A DNA stretch of 64,000 bases from Acinetobacter sp. WCHAc010034. Lineage in GTDB: Bacteria > Pseudomonadota > Gammaproteobacteria > Pseudomonadales > Moraxellaceae. Below, one piece after another: positions 17,445 to 25,468 of this stretch. The stretch is taken from contig NZ_CP032279.1 in the NCBI RefSeq assembly GCF_001696615.3, positions 3,410,001 to 3,474,000 on the forward strand, read 5' to 3'. Below the pieces are notes generated by a model. It ran no database searches, was not told the DNA's origin, and saw only the letters and a program-made list of their open reading frames with translations. Position 1 is the stretch's first letter. Each line of letters begins with the position of its first letter. A program made the position numbers and the translations under genes.

Positions 17445-19433
17445 ATGACAACCCCGCTTAACGAACGCCGTATTGCAAACGCAATTCGTGTATTGGCAAT
17501 GGATGCTGTGCAAAAAGCAAATTCAGGACATCCAGGTGCTCCAATGGGGATGGCAGATATCGCTGATGTGGTATGGCGTGAATTTTTAAATCACAACCCA
17601 ACAAACCCGCAATGGCCGAACCGTGACCGTTTTGTACTGTCTAATGGCCATGGCTCAATGCTGCAGTATGCATTGCTGCATTTAACTGGTTATGACCTTT
17701 CAATTGAAGATGTAAAAGCTTTCCGCCAATTGCATTCTAAAACGCCGGGCCATCCGGAATTAGGTTATGCGCCGGGTATTGAAACGACTACAGGCCCTTT
17801 AGGTCAAGGCATTGCAAATGCGGTCGGTTTTGCGCTGGCTGAAAAAACCTTAGCGGCGCAATTCAACAAAGAAGACATTCAGGTTGTAGATCACTTCACT
17901 TACTGCTTCTTGGGCGACGGCTGTTTAATGGAAGGCGTTTCGCATGAAGCATGTTCATTGGCGGGCACTTTAGGCCTTGGCAAGCTGATTGCTTACTACG
18001 ATGACAACGGCATTTCAATTGACGGCGAAGTAGAAGGCTGGTTCTCTGACGATACAGAGCAGCGTTTCCTGGCTTACGGCTGGCAAGTGCTCCGTGTAGA
18101 CGGCCACGATGCCGACGCAATCCGCGCAGCGACTGTGGAAGCGAAAGCTGAAACTAAAAAACCGACAATCATCATCTGCAAAACGGTTATCGGCTTAGGC
18201 TCTCCAAACAAGCAAGGTAAAGAAGACTGCCACGGCGCGCCGCTGGGCAACGACGAAATTGCGCTGACCCGCGAAGCGCTGGGCTGGAAAGAAGAGCCAT
18301 TCGTTATTCCTGCTGACGTTTATGCAGCCTGGGATGCTAAAGCTAAAGGCACTGAATCTGAAGCTGCCTGGAATGAAACTTTTGCTGCTTATGCTGCAAA
18401 ATATCCAGCAGAAGCTGCTGAACTGAAACGCCGTGTAAGCGGTGAATTGCCTGCTGATTTCGCTGCTCAAGCCGATGCGTATATTGCTGAAGTGAATGCA
18501 AAAGCTGAAACCATTGCAACACGTAAAGCCAGCCAGAACGCGCTTCAAGCTTTTGGTCCGTTGCTTCCTGAAATTTTAGGCGGTTCTGCTGACCTTGCCG
18601 GTTCTAACCTGACTCTTTGGAAAGGCTGTGTCGGCGTTCAGGACAATCCTGCAGGCAACTATGTGCATTACGGCGTGCGTGAATTCGGCATGACTGCAAT
18701 CGCCAACGGTGTTGCACTGCACGGCGGCTTCATTCCTTATGTAGCAACATTCCTGATGTTTATGGAATATGCGCGTAATGCAGTACGTATGTCTGCACTG
18801 ATGAAACAGCGCGTGATTCATGTGTATACGCATGACTCAATTGGTCTAGGCGAAGACGGCCCGACGCATCAACCTGTAGAACAAATTGCTTCTTTGCGCG
18901 GTACGCCAAACTTGAATACATGGCGCCCATGCGACACCGTTGAAGCGGCGATTTCTTGGAAATCTGCACTGATGCGCGCTGAAGGCCCAACTGCATTAAT
19001 CTTCTCTCGTCAAAACCTGCCGTTCCAGGCGCGTACTGATGCTCAAATTGCTGATGTTGCTAAAGGCGGTTATGTATTGGCTGAAGAAAAAGGCGAATTG
19101 AAAGCAATCATCATTGCAACAGGTTCTGAAGTTTCATTGGCGATGGATGCGTATGCGCAGCTTGAAGGCGTGCGTGTTGTCTCTATGCCATGTGCTGAAG
19201 AATTTGTTAAGCAGGATGCTGCTTACCGTGAAGCGGTTCTGCCGTCACATATCCGCGCGCGTGTTGCCGTAGAAGCTGCGCATGTGGATTACTGGTGGAA
19301 ATTTGTCGGCCTAGACGGCAAAGTGATTGGCATGACCACATACGGTGAGTCTGCGCCAGCGAAAGACCTGTTCCAATTCTTCGGCATTACTGCTGAAGCG
19401 GTTGTAGCTGCGGTAAAAGAACTGACTGCTTAA
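17445..19433 (+). CDS. tkt: Transketolase
   Basis: Thiamine-diphosphate enzyme of the pentose phosphate pathway, transferring two-carbon units between sugar phosphates. 662 residues, full length. [16 protein letters not shown] and [18 protein letters not shown] at the N-terminus, the cofactor motif [21 protein letters not shown], and the pyrimidine-domain motif [11 protein letters not shown] with [12 protein letters not shown] are visible. Codon use is biased toward preferred codons, as expected for a highly expressed gene. A terminator follows at 19461. Confidence 0.97.
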   Translation: MTTPLNERRIANAIRVLAMDAVQKANSGHPGAPMGMADIADVVWREFLNHNPTNPQWPNRDRFVLSNGHGSMLQYALLHLTGYDLSIEDVKAFRQLHSKTPGHPELGYAPGIETTTGPLGQGIANAVGFALAEKTLAAQFNKEDIQVVDHFTYCFLGDGCLMEGVSHEACSLAGTLGLGKLIAYYDDNGISIDGEVEGWFSDDTEQRFLAYGWQVLRVDGHDADAIRAATVEAKAETKKPTIIICKTVIGLGSPNKQGKEDCHGAPLGNDEIALTREALGWKEEPFVIPADVYAAWDAKAKGTESEAAWNETFAAYAAKYPAEAAELKRRVSGELPADFAAQADAYIAEVNAKAETIATRKASQNALQAFGPLLPEILGGSADLAGSNLTLWKGCVGVQDNPAGNYVHYGVREFGMTAIANGVALHGGFIPYVATFLMFMEYARNAVRMSALMKQRVIHVYTHDSIGLGEDGPTHQPVEQIASLRGTPNLNTWRPCDTVEAAISWKSALMRAEGPTALIFSRQNLPFQARTDAQIADVAKGGYVLAEEKGELKAIIIATGSEVSLAMDAYAQLEGVRVVSMPCAEEFVKQDAAYREAVLPSHIRARVAVEAAHVDYWWKFVGLDGKVIGMTTYGESAPAKDLFQFFGITAEAVVAAVKELTA

Positions 19434-19460
19434 TTCTTCAGAATGAACAGCGGTAAAGGG

Positions 19461-19485
19461 CGCTCCTGAAAAGGGGCGTTTTTTT
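19461..19485 (+). terminator. Terminator of tkt
   Basis: CGCTCC/GGGGCG (one U-G pair) with a TGAAAA loop and seven T, 27 bases past the stop codon. Confidence 0.75.
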
Positions 19486-19598
19486 ATGGACTAAATGACA
19501 TTAAGCCTATGGCGGATTACCTGCCATAGGTTTAAAGTTTATGCAGTCATTACAGTATTCATCAAAGTTGGCATGCATATGCCGGAAGTGAGGAAAAT

Positions 19599-19814
19599 AT
19601 GAGCCTGTATAGCCAGATTAATGATGAAATTTTCCTGATGGAAACGGGCGAGCAAAAGTGGATTGGTCAAGATCTGCCGCTTGAAAACATGATGGCTGTT
19701 GAATTGATGCTGCAGGATCTGCAGGAAGATAAGATCATTAAAATCCGCCGTAAAAACCACGAAAAGCACACCGGCTTAAAGCAGGTTGACCGCGTGCTGG
19801 TTGAGAAGCTGTAA
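19599..19814 (+). CDS. Conserved-looking hypothetical protein, 71 residues
   Basis: A small cytosolic protein I do not recognise. It starts MSLYSQINDEIFLMETGEQKW, is acidic in the first half, and ends with a basic KIRRKNHEKHTGLK stretch and VDRVLVEKL. GAGG lies 8 bases before the ATG, and a clean terminator follows, so it is very likely a real single-gene transcript. Confidence 0.7.
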   Translation: MSLYSQINDEIFLMETGEQKWIGQDLPLENMMAVELMLQDLQEDKIIKIRRKNHEKHTGLKQVDRVLVEKL

Positions 19815-19829
19815 GCTTGTTTTGCAGTA

Positions 19830-19857
19830 AAAGCCCCGAAAGGGGCTTTATTTTTTT
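19830..19857 (+). terminator. Terminator of the 71-residue protein gene
   Basis: AAAGCCCC/GGGGCTTT with a GAAA tetraloop, followed by ATTTTTTT. Confidence 0.9.
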
Positions 19858-19979
19858 CTGATATAAATTCAATGTATGATGAGGTTTAATCAAAGATAAG
19901 TTTTATTTGAAATTAGGCAGAACTAATGCCGTGTAAAGGAACGTGATTCTGCAGAGCGGCCCTGTAAAATATAAGGAAC

Positions 19980-20519
19980 ATGATGAGAAGATTGGCATTA
20001 TCTGAAAAGAAAGAACGCGGCATTCCCCGAAAATTACGAAACTTAAAGTTATGGAGTGAGCGTTTTAAGGGCTATTTCCCTGACTTAACTGATTATGATG
20101 ACCGATATTTTAACTGGAAAATTCCAGTGCCTTTGAATTTAGTGGTGGGGCGCCATAGTAAGGATTCTGATAAAGCGCTTTGTGCGCAGTATGTGCTGAA
20201 TGCCTGCCAGCATTTAATAGAGGCGAAGCCAGAAGGGCTTGGTTTTTGTAAAGTTGTTTGCGTTATTATGCAGCTGGATATGTTTTCAAGCGAAATCTGC
20301 ATCTATTTGGATGAGCAATATTTCAATGCACATACTTGTTCAGGCACACTATATGATTCAGGCTGCATTTTATCTGATGAGAAAAGCTTAGTGAAACGCT
20401 GGGGCTTGAAGCTTCCTCAAATGCTGTCTGAACGCGGAATTCATATTGAATATATTGATCCTGAAGATGAAACTGCTAACTATCTTTCTGATCACTGGTA
20501 TTTTTTTGAAAAGGCATAA
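19980..20519 (+). CDS. DUF3916-like hypothetical protein
   Basis: A 179-residue protein with no signal peptide or membrane segment. The start RGIPRKLRNLKLWSERF recalls the DUF3916 family, which I name with moderate confidence. It has several cysteines and aromatic-rich stretches and ends in DHWYFFEKA. AAGGA sits just before two tandem ATG codons (19980 and 19983). Function is unknown; no operon partner. Confidence 0.6.
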   Translation: MMRRLALSEKKERGIPRKLRNLKLWSERFKGYFPDLTDYDDRYFNWKIPVPLNLVVGRHSKDSDKALCAQYVLNACQHLIEAKPEGLGFCKVVCVIMQLDMFSSEICIYLDEQYFNAHTCSGTLYDSGCILSDEKSLVKRWGLKLPQMLSERGIHIEYIDPEDETANYLSDHWYFFEKA

Positions 20520-20703
20520 AATGAATGAATTTTCGAGACGCCGCATTAAGGGGATTATGCGGCAGTGAAATGCTGGCATGGGAAAATTAAAAGCATTTTT
20601 TGCCAGTATCAAGGCATTGGCATAAAACAGCTGAAAATATGAATAGCCTAAGTATGATTTAAAATGCTGTGAATATGCAGATATTTAAAATGGGAAAAAT
20701 GGA

Positions 20704-21150
20704 ATGCAGAATCAAATCAATATTATCGAATTATCAAAAATTACTTACGACGCTTGGTTTAAGCTTTGGACAGCGTATCAGTCTTTTTATCAAACGGATT
20801 TATCGGCGGAAGTGAGTCAGAATACATGGAGCAAGCTGATTAATTCTGAACTTACTCATATTTATGGATATGCTGCTGTCGTGGATTCTGAGGTTGCCGG
20901 TATTGTCCATGTAATTGAACATGACAGCTGCTGGACGGTTAAGCCTTATGCTTATTTGCAGGATTTGTACACGCATGCAGATTTGCGTGGCAAGGGCATC
21001 GCTGGGAAATTGATTGCGCATGTGTATGAGCAGGCAATGCAGCGGCAGTGTGACCGCGTGTATTGGCTAACGCATCAGGATAATGAAACCGCGCAAAGGC
21101 TTTATGATAAAGTCGCAAGAAAGACGGGATTTATTCAATACCGAATGTAA
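20704..21150 (+). CDS. GNAT-family N-acetyltransferase
   Basis: A 148-residue acetyl-CoA-dependent acetyltransferase. The core motif A is seen in YLQDLYTHADLRGKGIAGKLIAHVYEQA (R/Q-x-x-G-x-G/A acetyl-CoA loop as RGKGIA), followed by the motif B region VYWLTHQDNETAQRLYDKVARKTGFI. The length is normal for single-domain GNATs. Target, protein or small molecule, is not evident. Confidence 0.85.
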   Translation: MQNQINIIELSKITYDAWFKLWTAYQSFYQTDLSAEVSQNTWSKLINSELTHIYGYAAVVDSEVAGIVHVIEHDSCWTVKPYAYLQDLYTHADLRGKGIAGKLIAHVYEQAMQRQCDRVYWLTHQDNETAQRLYDKVARKTGFIQYRM

Positions 21151-21483
21151 AAATCCAGAGCGGAGCTGCATGTTATGAAAACTTCAGCAATGAGCTGCTC
21201 CTGCCTGCAGCAGTGTTATGCATTTGTATCCTGCCGGAAAAATAAGATTTTAAGCGTTAAGCTTGCACATCTATTGCTGGAGTCGGAATGCAGATTGTTT
21301 GCTCTAAGATATTGTAAATAAGATTAAAAATATAAAGCATGCAATGGAGAGTTCTATTTTTCTGGCAATACCGGCTTAAAAAACGCAGATTGTTTCATTC
21401 TTGCAACATATCGTTTTATTCATAGCGCTGAATTAAACTCAGAAAGGAATAAACTAGCACTCATTCGGAAGTGAGATAAAAAC
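21151..21483. other. Intergenic region before yceI-like gene
   Basis: No supported gene. A short imperfect inverted repeat CACT...AGTG lies at about 21460-21475, just upstream of the YceI-family start. No terminator for the GNAT gene is obvious. Confidence 0.35.
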
Positions 21484-22068
21484 ATGAACTTTAAAGCATT
21501 AACAATCGGTTTAGCTGTTGCGTCAGCTGCAACGCTTTCTATGGCTAAACCAGTTGCATACCAAATTGACCCAACGCATACAGCGACTGTATTCAGCTGG
21601 AGCCACTTCGGTTTCTCTACGCCATCCGCGAACTTCAGCGACATTCAAGGCACAATTAATGTTGACAATGCCAAACCTGAAAATTCATCGGTGAATGTGA
21701 CCATTCCATTATCCAGCCTGAACACAAACGTCAAGGCGCTGGATGAGCATTTGCAGAAAGCGGATTTCTTTGATGCTGCAAAATATCCAAACATCACCTT
21801 TAAAAGCACCAAAGTTCAGGCCGCAGGCAAGAACAAATACAAAATTACCGGCAACCTGACGGTTAAAGATGTGACTAAGCCGGTTGTGCTGGATGCTGTG
21901 CTGAATAAGCAAGGCGTGCATCCAATGACTAAAGCTGAATCTATTGGCTTCAATGCGACAACATCATTTAACCGTTCTGCATTTGGCGTAGGCGCATATG
22001 TGCCGAATGTCGGCGATAAGATTACAGTCAATATTACAACTGAAGCGTCGGTTCCTGCTGCGAAGTAA
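21484..22068 (+). CDS. YceI-family periplasmic protein
   Basis: A 194-residue secreted lipid-binding beta-barrel protein. Residues 1-20 are a signal peptide ending ATLSMA. The mature sequence has the family pattern YQIDPTHTATVFSWSHFGFS, FSDIQGTINVDN, NVKALDEHLQKADFFDAAKYPNITFKST and KPVVLDAVLN. YceI proteins bind polyisoprenoid or other amphipathic ligands. Followed by a strong bidirectional terminator. Confidence 0.9.
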   Translation: MNFKALTIGLAVASAATLSMAKPVAYQIDPTHTATVFSWSHFGFSTPSANFSDIQGTINVDNAKPENSSVNVTIPLSSLNTNVKALDEHLQKADFFDAAKYPNITFKSTKVQAAGKNKYKITGNLTVKDVTKPVVLDAVLNKQGVHPMTKAESIGFNATTSFNRSAFGVGAYVPNVGDKITVNITTEASVPAAK

Positions 22069-22100
22069 TCTGAACTCGGCTATTTAGTCGCAGGCAGTAA

Positions 22101-22127
22101 AAAAGCACCATTAAGATGGTGCTTTTT
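22101..22127. terminator. Bidirectional terminator between yceI-like and lysE-like genes
   Basis: AAAAGCACCAT/ATGGTGCTTTT with a TAAG loop, T-runs on both strands. Confidence 0.9.
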
Positions 22128-22144
22128 TTATCGCAGTGCATCGG

Positions 22145-22771
22145 TCAAGAATTTCTATTCAACAGCAGATAGCAGCCGAAACTTATGAAAATACCGCCGG
22201 TAATGCCGTCAATCCATTTGCTCAGCCGCTGGTAGATTTGATTCATTTTCGGCATGGAAAAAAGATAGGCCACTGCAGCAAACCACAGCAGGCTTTCGAT
22301 CCAAATCATGAATAATAAAGTACTTTGTGAACTCAGAGAAGCGCTGCTGTCGATGGCTAAAGCAAAAATACTGCTAAAGTAAATCAGGGCTTTAGGGTTT
22401 GCCATATTGGTAAAAAATCCCTGAAGCAGCAGCGCCCATTTAGATTTGGGTTTCGATGCCGCCGCAGCTTTTACGCCTGCTGTACTTTTACTGAGCGCCG
22501 CTTTCAGCATTTGAAAGCCTAAGTAAAAAAGATAGCAGCCGCCTAAAATCATCAGCACCTGCTGCAGCCATGCAATTTTTTGAAAAATAAAATGCAGGCC
22601 GCTTAAGGCGCAAACAGCCCAAACTAAGATGCTCAGCGAAACGCCCAAAGCCGCATATAAAGCATGCATGCGTGACTGGCGGATCGCGCTTTGCGTCACA
22701 AATAAAAAGTCAGGGCCGGGGCTAATCAATGCAAAAAGATGAATGATCGCAATACCCAAAAGTGCGGACAT
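22145..22771 (-). CDS. LysE-family amino-acid exporter
   Basis: A 208-residue inner-membrane exporter of the LysE/RhtB family, with six hydrophobic segments. The N-terminal motif ISPGPDFLFVTQSAIRQSR is the family hallmark. GFFTNMANPKALIYFSSIF is the second conserved motif. Substrates in this family are amino acids or homoserine lactones; the actual one is unknown. It is divergent from nothing: the amidotransferase gene upstream runs in the same direction, 48 bases away, so they may be co-transcribed. Confidence 0.88.
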   Translation of the reverse strand: MSALLGIAIIHLFALISPGPDFLFVTQSAIRQSRMHALYAALGVSLSILVWAVCALSGLHFIFQKIAWLQQVLMILGGCYLFYLGFQMLKAALSKSTAGVKAAAASKPKSKWALLLQGFFTNMANPKALIYFSSIFALAIDSSASLSSQSTLLFMIWIESLLWFAAVAYLFSMPKMNQIYQRLSKWIDGITGGIFISFGCYLLLNRNS

Positions 22772-22819
22772 GATAATACTCAGTAGATGAAGATGGTTTT
22801 GACCGAAGAATTAGCCGCC

Positions 22820-23527
22820 TTAACGGGTTAAATGGCGCATAAATTTTTCCGCAATTAATTGAGCTTGCGGTTCTAAGCTGCCTGCATAACGCAGATTGTC
22901 TGCGCGCAAAGCAGGAATGCTGATGCTGGCTTTGCGCAGCTCGCAGGTGTGGCCAATCAGCCATTTTTCCATGCTGTCGGCTGCTGCTTCTATATGAAAC
23001 TGCAAGGCGAGGATATTCTGGCCGACGGAAAAAGCCTGATTTGGGTAAAGATCGGAACTGGCCAATAGCGTGGCATGTTCAGGCAGGTCAAAAGTATCGC
23101 CATGCCAATGCAGCACGGGCGTTTCCGCCAGCGGCGCCAAAATATTGTCCGGGACTTCGGCAAGGCTGAGCTGGCTCCAGCCAATTTCCTTGGCATGCCC
23201 TGCATAGACTTTTGCGCCCAAGGCATGCGCAATCAGCTGCGCGCCTAAGCAGATGCCAATGGTGGGCAAGCCGCTTGCCAGGCGCTGCTTGAGCAAGTCA
23301 ATTTCCTGCTGCAGGAAAGGATAGTCCTCCGCCTCATAGACTCCAATCGGCCCGCCTAAAATGATGGTCAGGCCTGTGTGCTTAAAAGCTAGGGTCAAAT
23401 CATCGACGCCGGCTTCAAAGTAGCGTACGCGGAAACCCAGCTGATAAAAAACATCTTCAAGCGCGCCCAAGTCTTCAAAAGCAAGATGCTGAATGGCGTA
23501 AATCGTGTCTGGAAATGCGGAAGTCAT
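22820..23527 (-). CDS. Class I glutamine amidotransferase-like protein
   Basis: A 235-residue single-domain protein like the glutaminase half of GMP synthase. GICLGAQLIAHALGAKV has the nucleophile Cys. LALQFHIEA holds the catalytic His with the Glu of the triad two residues later. It lacks a synthetase domain, so it belongs to the stand-alone GATase group, which can be glutamyl hydrolases. The order GATase-LysE suggests a link to amino-acid turnover and export, but this is inference. Confidence 0.82.
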   Translation of the reverse strand: MTSAFPDTIYAIQHLAFEDLGALEDVFYQLGFRVRYFEAGVDDLTLAFKHTGLTIILGGPIGVYEAEDYPFLQQEIDLLKQRLASGLPTIGICLGAQLIAHALGAKVYAGHAKEIGWSQLSLAEVPDNILAPLAETPVLHWHGDTFDLPEHATLLASSDLYPNQAFSVGQNILALQFHIEAAADSMEKWLIGHTCELRKASISIPALRADNLRYAGSLEPQAQLIAEKFMRHLTR

Positions 23528-23951
23528 GGCAAATCATTGGAATCTATAGATGCCTAGAAATTTATCCTGATTAGCGGCAAATAAAAAGCACGGATTGAAA
23601 AATTAAAGCGGAAATATCAGGGAATGCTGGCATCTGCTGATGCAGGCTGCGGCGGCGCCGTAAAATAGCGCCTGTAAATTTGCCTGAATAGGCGGATTCA
23701 CAGCTAAAATGCGGTTTGCGTTGCATTTTGCATAAAATAATTTTCATCAGCGCTGAATTTGCTGAATATATAATATGAAAATTAATATATATTGAAAAAT
23801 CGCAAAAAAAATTAATGAAAAACAGATAGTAATCAAATGCATCAAGGGTATGATGATATACCTGAAAAAATTGCTTGATGATGCGCAAGAGAATCAGTTA
23901 AATTCCATATATATGATTTTTATATTAAAAAATATAGAGAAGGGGTGTTTT
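23528..23951. other. AT-rich intergenic region
   Basis: No supported gene. It separates divergent genes and is strongly AT-rich from 23750 on. A frame in phase with the next gene remains open back to 23850, but the ATG at 23952 has the better ribosome site. Confidence 0.4.
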
Positions 23952-24230
23952 ATGGATGTTGAGCATACCCGCGATGCAACCTTGTTGCATGCGATACATA
24001 AAATTTTACTGAAAGAGTGGGACCCTTTGGGGATACGGCGCATTCCTGCAATGCGTGACGAATATGATGATTATCTGCCGAATATTTTTAAATTGATTAG
24101 ACAAAATTCAAGTGAAACTGAAATTTTTGATTACCTGTGGTGGGTTGAACAGCGCGTGCTGGAAAAGCAGGGCAATAAGGCGCACACTTTTCGGATTGCC
24201 GGTTTATTAAAAGTCCTGCAGAAAATGTAA
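23952..24230 (+). CDS. Hypothetical protein, 92 residues
   Basis: A small cytosolic protein without a name I trust. From the ATG at 23952 (AAGGGG upstream) it reads MDVEHTRDATLLHAIHKILLK then EWDPLGIRRIPAMRDEYDDYL. The WDP-x-G/I ... P ... DEYD pattern is found in small bacterial proteins, some annotated DUF1871. It has no signal or membrane segment and ends basic (RIAGLLKVLQKM). Confidence 0.6.
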   Translation: MDVEHTRDATLLHAIHKILLKEWDPLGIRRIPAMRDEYDDYLPNIFKLIRQNSSETEIFDYLWWVEQRVLEKQGNKAHTFRIAGLLKVLQKM

Positions 24231-24590
24231 CAGCCGCGATTCAATCACCGGCAGAAGCCATGTTACTGCCTATAAAAAAGGCCTCATGTGAGTAATGCTG
24301 ATTAGTTAAGGAGTTTCATAGTAAACTTCTTAACTTTTTTGGGCTATTCACGGCGGAGTCTTACCGTTTTTAAAGTGAATTTTTGGGGCTCGTTTTGTTC
24401 CTTGCAAAACAGTGTTTCTCATTCGCCAAATGAGAAGCGAAGCTTCGCAAGGAAAGCATCTTGCGGCGCAGTGCGCCTCACCGCGAAACCTATTCACTTT
24501 CTGCACTTAAATAATTTTGTTGCAAAAACAGTCCATTTCAAAGGCCAGATAGGTTGCGGATGACGCTTCCGCATATCAAATAAAGTCTAG
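24231..24590. repeat. Dispersed intergenic repeat region left of the IS
   Basis: Made of several palindromic pieces that recur elsewhere in the window. At 24305-24335 GTTAAGGAGTTT pairs with AAACTTCTTAAC. At 24398-24454 TTCCTTGC pairs with GCAAGGAA around TCTCATT/AATGAGA, with GCGAAGCTTCGC inside. At 24556-24572 is GCGGATGACGCTTCCGC. Relatives lie at 54300-54530, 35641-35670 and 50980-51020. A 74-codon frame over 24339-24563 falls wholly in this repeat and is probably not a gene. Confidence 0.6.
24587..24590. repeat. Target-site duplication, left copy (CTAG)
   Basis: CTAG directly left of the IS end, matched by CTAG at 25383-25386. Because CTAG is palindromic, one base of ambiguity in the IS boundary remains. 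Confidence 0.65.
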
Positions 24591-25382
24591 GGCGTGTCAT
24601 CAATTAAGCCAGATAATCGTTGAGGCAAGATAAATCGCTGACAAGAAGTTTTGAGCTAATTTATCATAGCGTGTGGCAATACAGCGGTATTGCTTGAGCT
24701 TGGCAGATGTTTTGCTTTATAGAGATCCGGGTCATAATCACGCTGATCAATAGAGTTGCTTCTAGCCAGCATCACAACTTGACCCTTAGCCTCTTGAATT
24801 GGATTGATGACCCGATCCTTGGAATTGTAGGCTTTATCCATAAGCCATATGCTGCTTAACGATAAGTCCAGCAGTACATCGGCACCGTTTAAGTCGTGGG
24901 CCTGACCAGCAGTGAGATAAAATCCTGTCGGATTGCCTAATGCATCAGTACGGGCATGAATTTTAGTGCTTAAACCGCCTTTACTGCGCCCAATCGCCTG
25001 TTCTTTTTTTCCAGCACTGTGCTGATGAGCGCGCACAATGATTGAGTCAAGCATGGCATATTCATTGTCACTGCCATTTGACAGCACGTCAAAAATCTTC
25101 TGCCATACTCCTGTTTTAGCCCAACGGCTGAAGCGGGTATGTACCACTCTAAAATCGCCAAACCGTTCCGGCAAGGCCCGCCATGGAATACCTGAATGAT
25201 AGCGATAGAGTACCGCTTCAACAAATAATCGGTTGTCTTTGGCGGTTACCCCAACAGTGCCGGCTCGCCCAGGTAAAAGATTCTTAATCTTTTACCACTG
25301 ATCTTCTCTTAATCCATAGCGTTTAGTCATGAAACGATAATGAGGACAAGTCAGCTGTTTTCAAGCTAATTGATGACACAAC
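24591..25382 (-). mobile_element. Degenerate IS5-family (IS427-group-like) insertion sequence
   Basis: A 792-bp element. Terminal inverted repeats are GGCGTGTCATCAATTA (24591-24606) and, reading inward from the right, GTTGTGTCATCAATTA (25382-25367), 14 of 16 identical. A direct CTAG lies on both sides (24587-24590 and 25383-25386), which is a typical target duplication for this group. The single transposase gene inside is broken in two places. The family name is from memory of the terminal sequence and transposase motifs. Confidence 0.85.
24600..25330 (-). pseudogene. Broken IS5-family transposase
   Basis: From the ATG at 25330 the frame reads MTKRYGLREDQW and then meets TAA at 25292-25294, codon 13. 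It continues in the same frame through KIKNLLPGRAGTVG, MLDSIIVRAHQHSAG (first Asp), KGGLSTKIHARTDALGNP and LMDKAYNSKD (second Asp) up to DPDLYKAKHL. There the frame shifts. The next frame resumes with AKLKQYRCIATRYDK and ends IYLASTIIWLN at 24600. Intact relatives have HLIENFFAKLK here, so about 16 bases including the catalytic Glu appear deleted. Both lesions should abolish transposition. Confidence 0.8.
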
Positions 25383-25386
25383 CTAG
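25383..25386. repeat. Target-site duplication, right copy (CTAG)
   Basis: Matches the copy at 24587-24590. It sits beside the terminator of the TonB receptor gene, so the IS landed just downstream of that operon. Confidence 0.65.
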
Positions 25387-25402
25387 AATTTAAAAAGAAA
25401 AA

Positions 25403-25428
25403 GCCAGTCAATTTCTTAACTGACTGGC
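25403..25428 (-). terminator. Terminator of the TonB-dependent receptor gene
   Basis: GCCAGTCA/TGACTGGC with a 10-base loop; on the minus strand it runs into TTTTTCTTTTT. Its sequence (GCCAGTCAGTTAAGAAAT) is closely similar to 54332-54352. Confidence 0.85.
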
Positions 25429-25468
25429 ATTAGCTATTTGCATACCGGCTTTCTGCTGGAAATGGGTT

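Noticed and set aside
24339..24563. 74-codon plus-strand frame left of the IS
   Set aside because: It lies entirely in palindromic dispersed-repeat DNA, has no ribosome site, and its content follows from the repeat.
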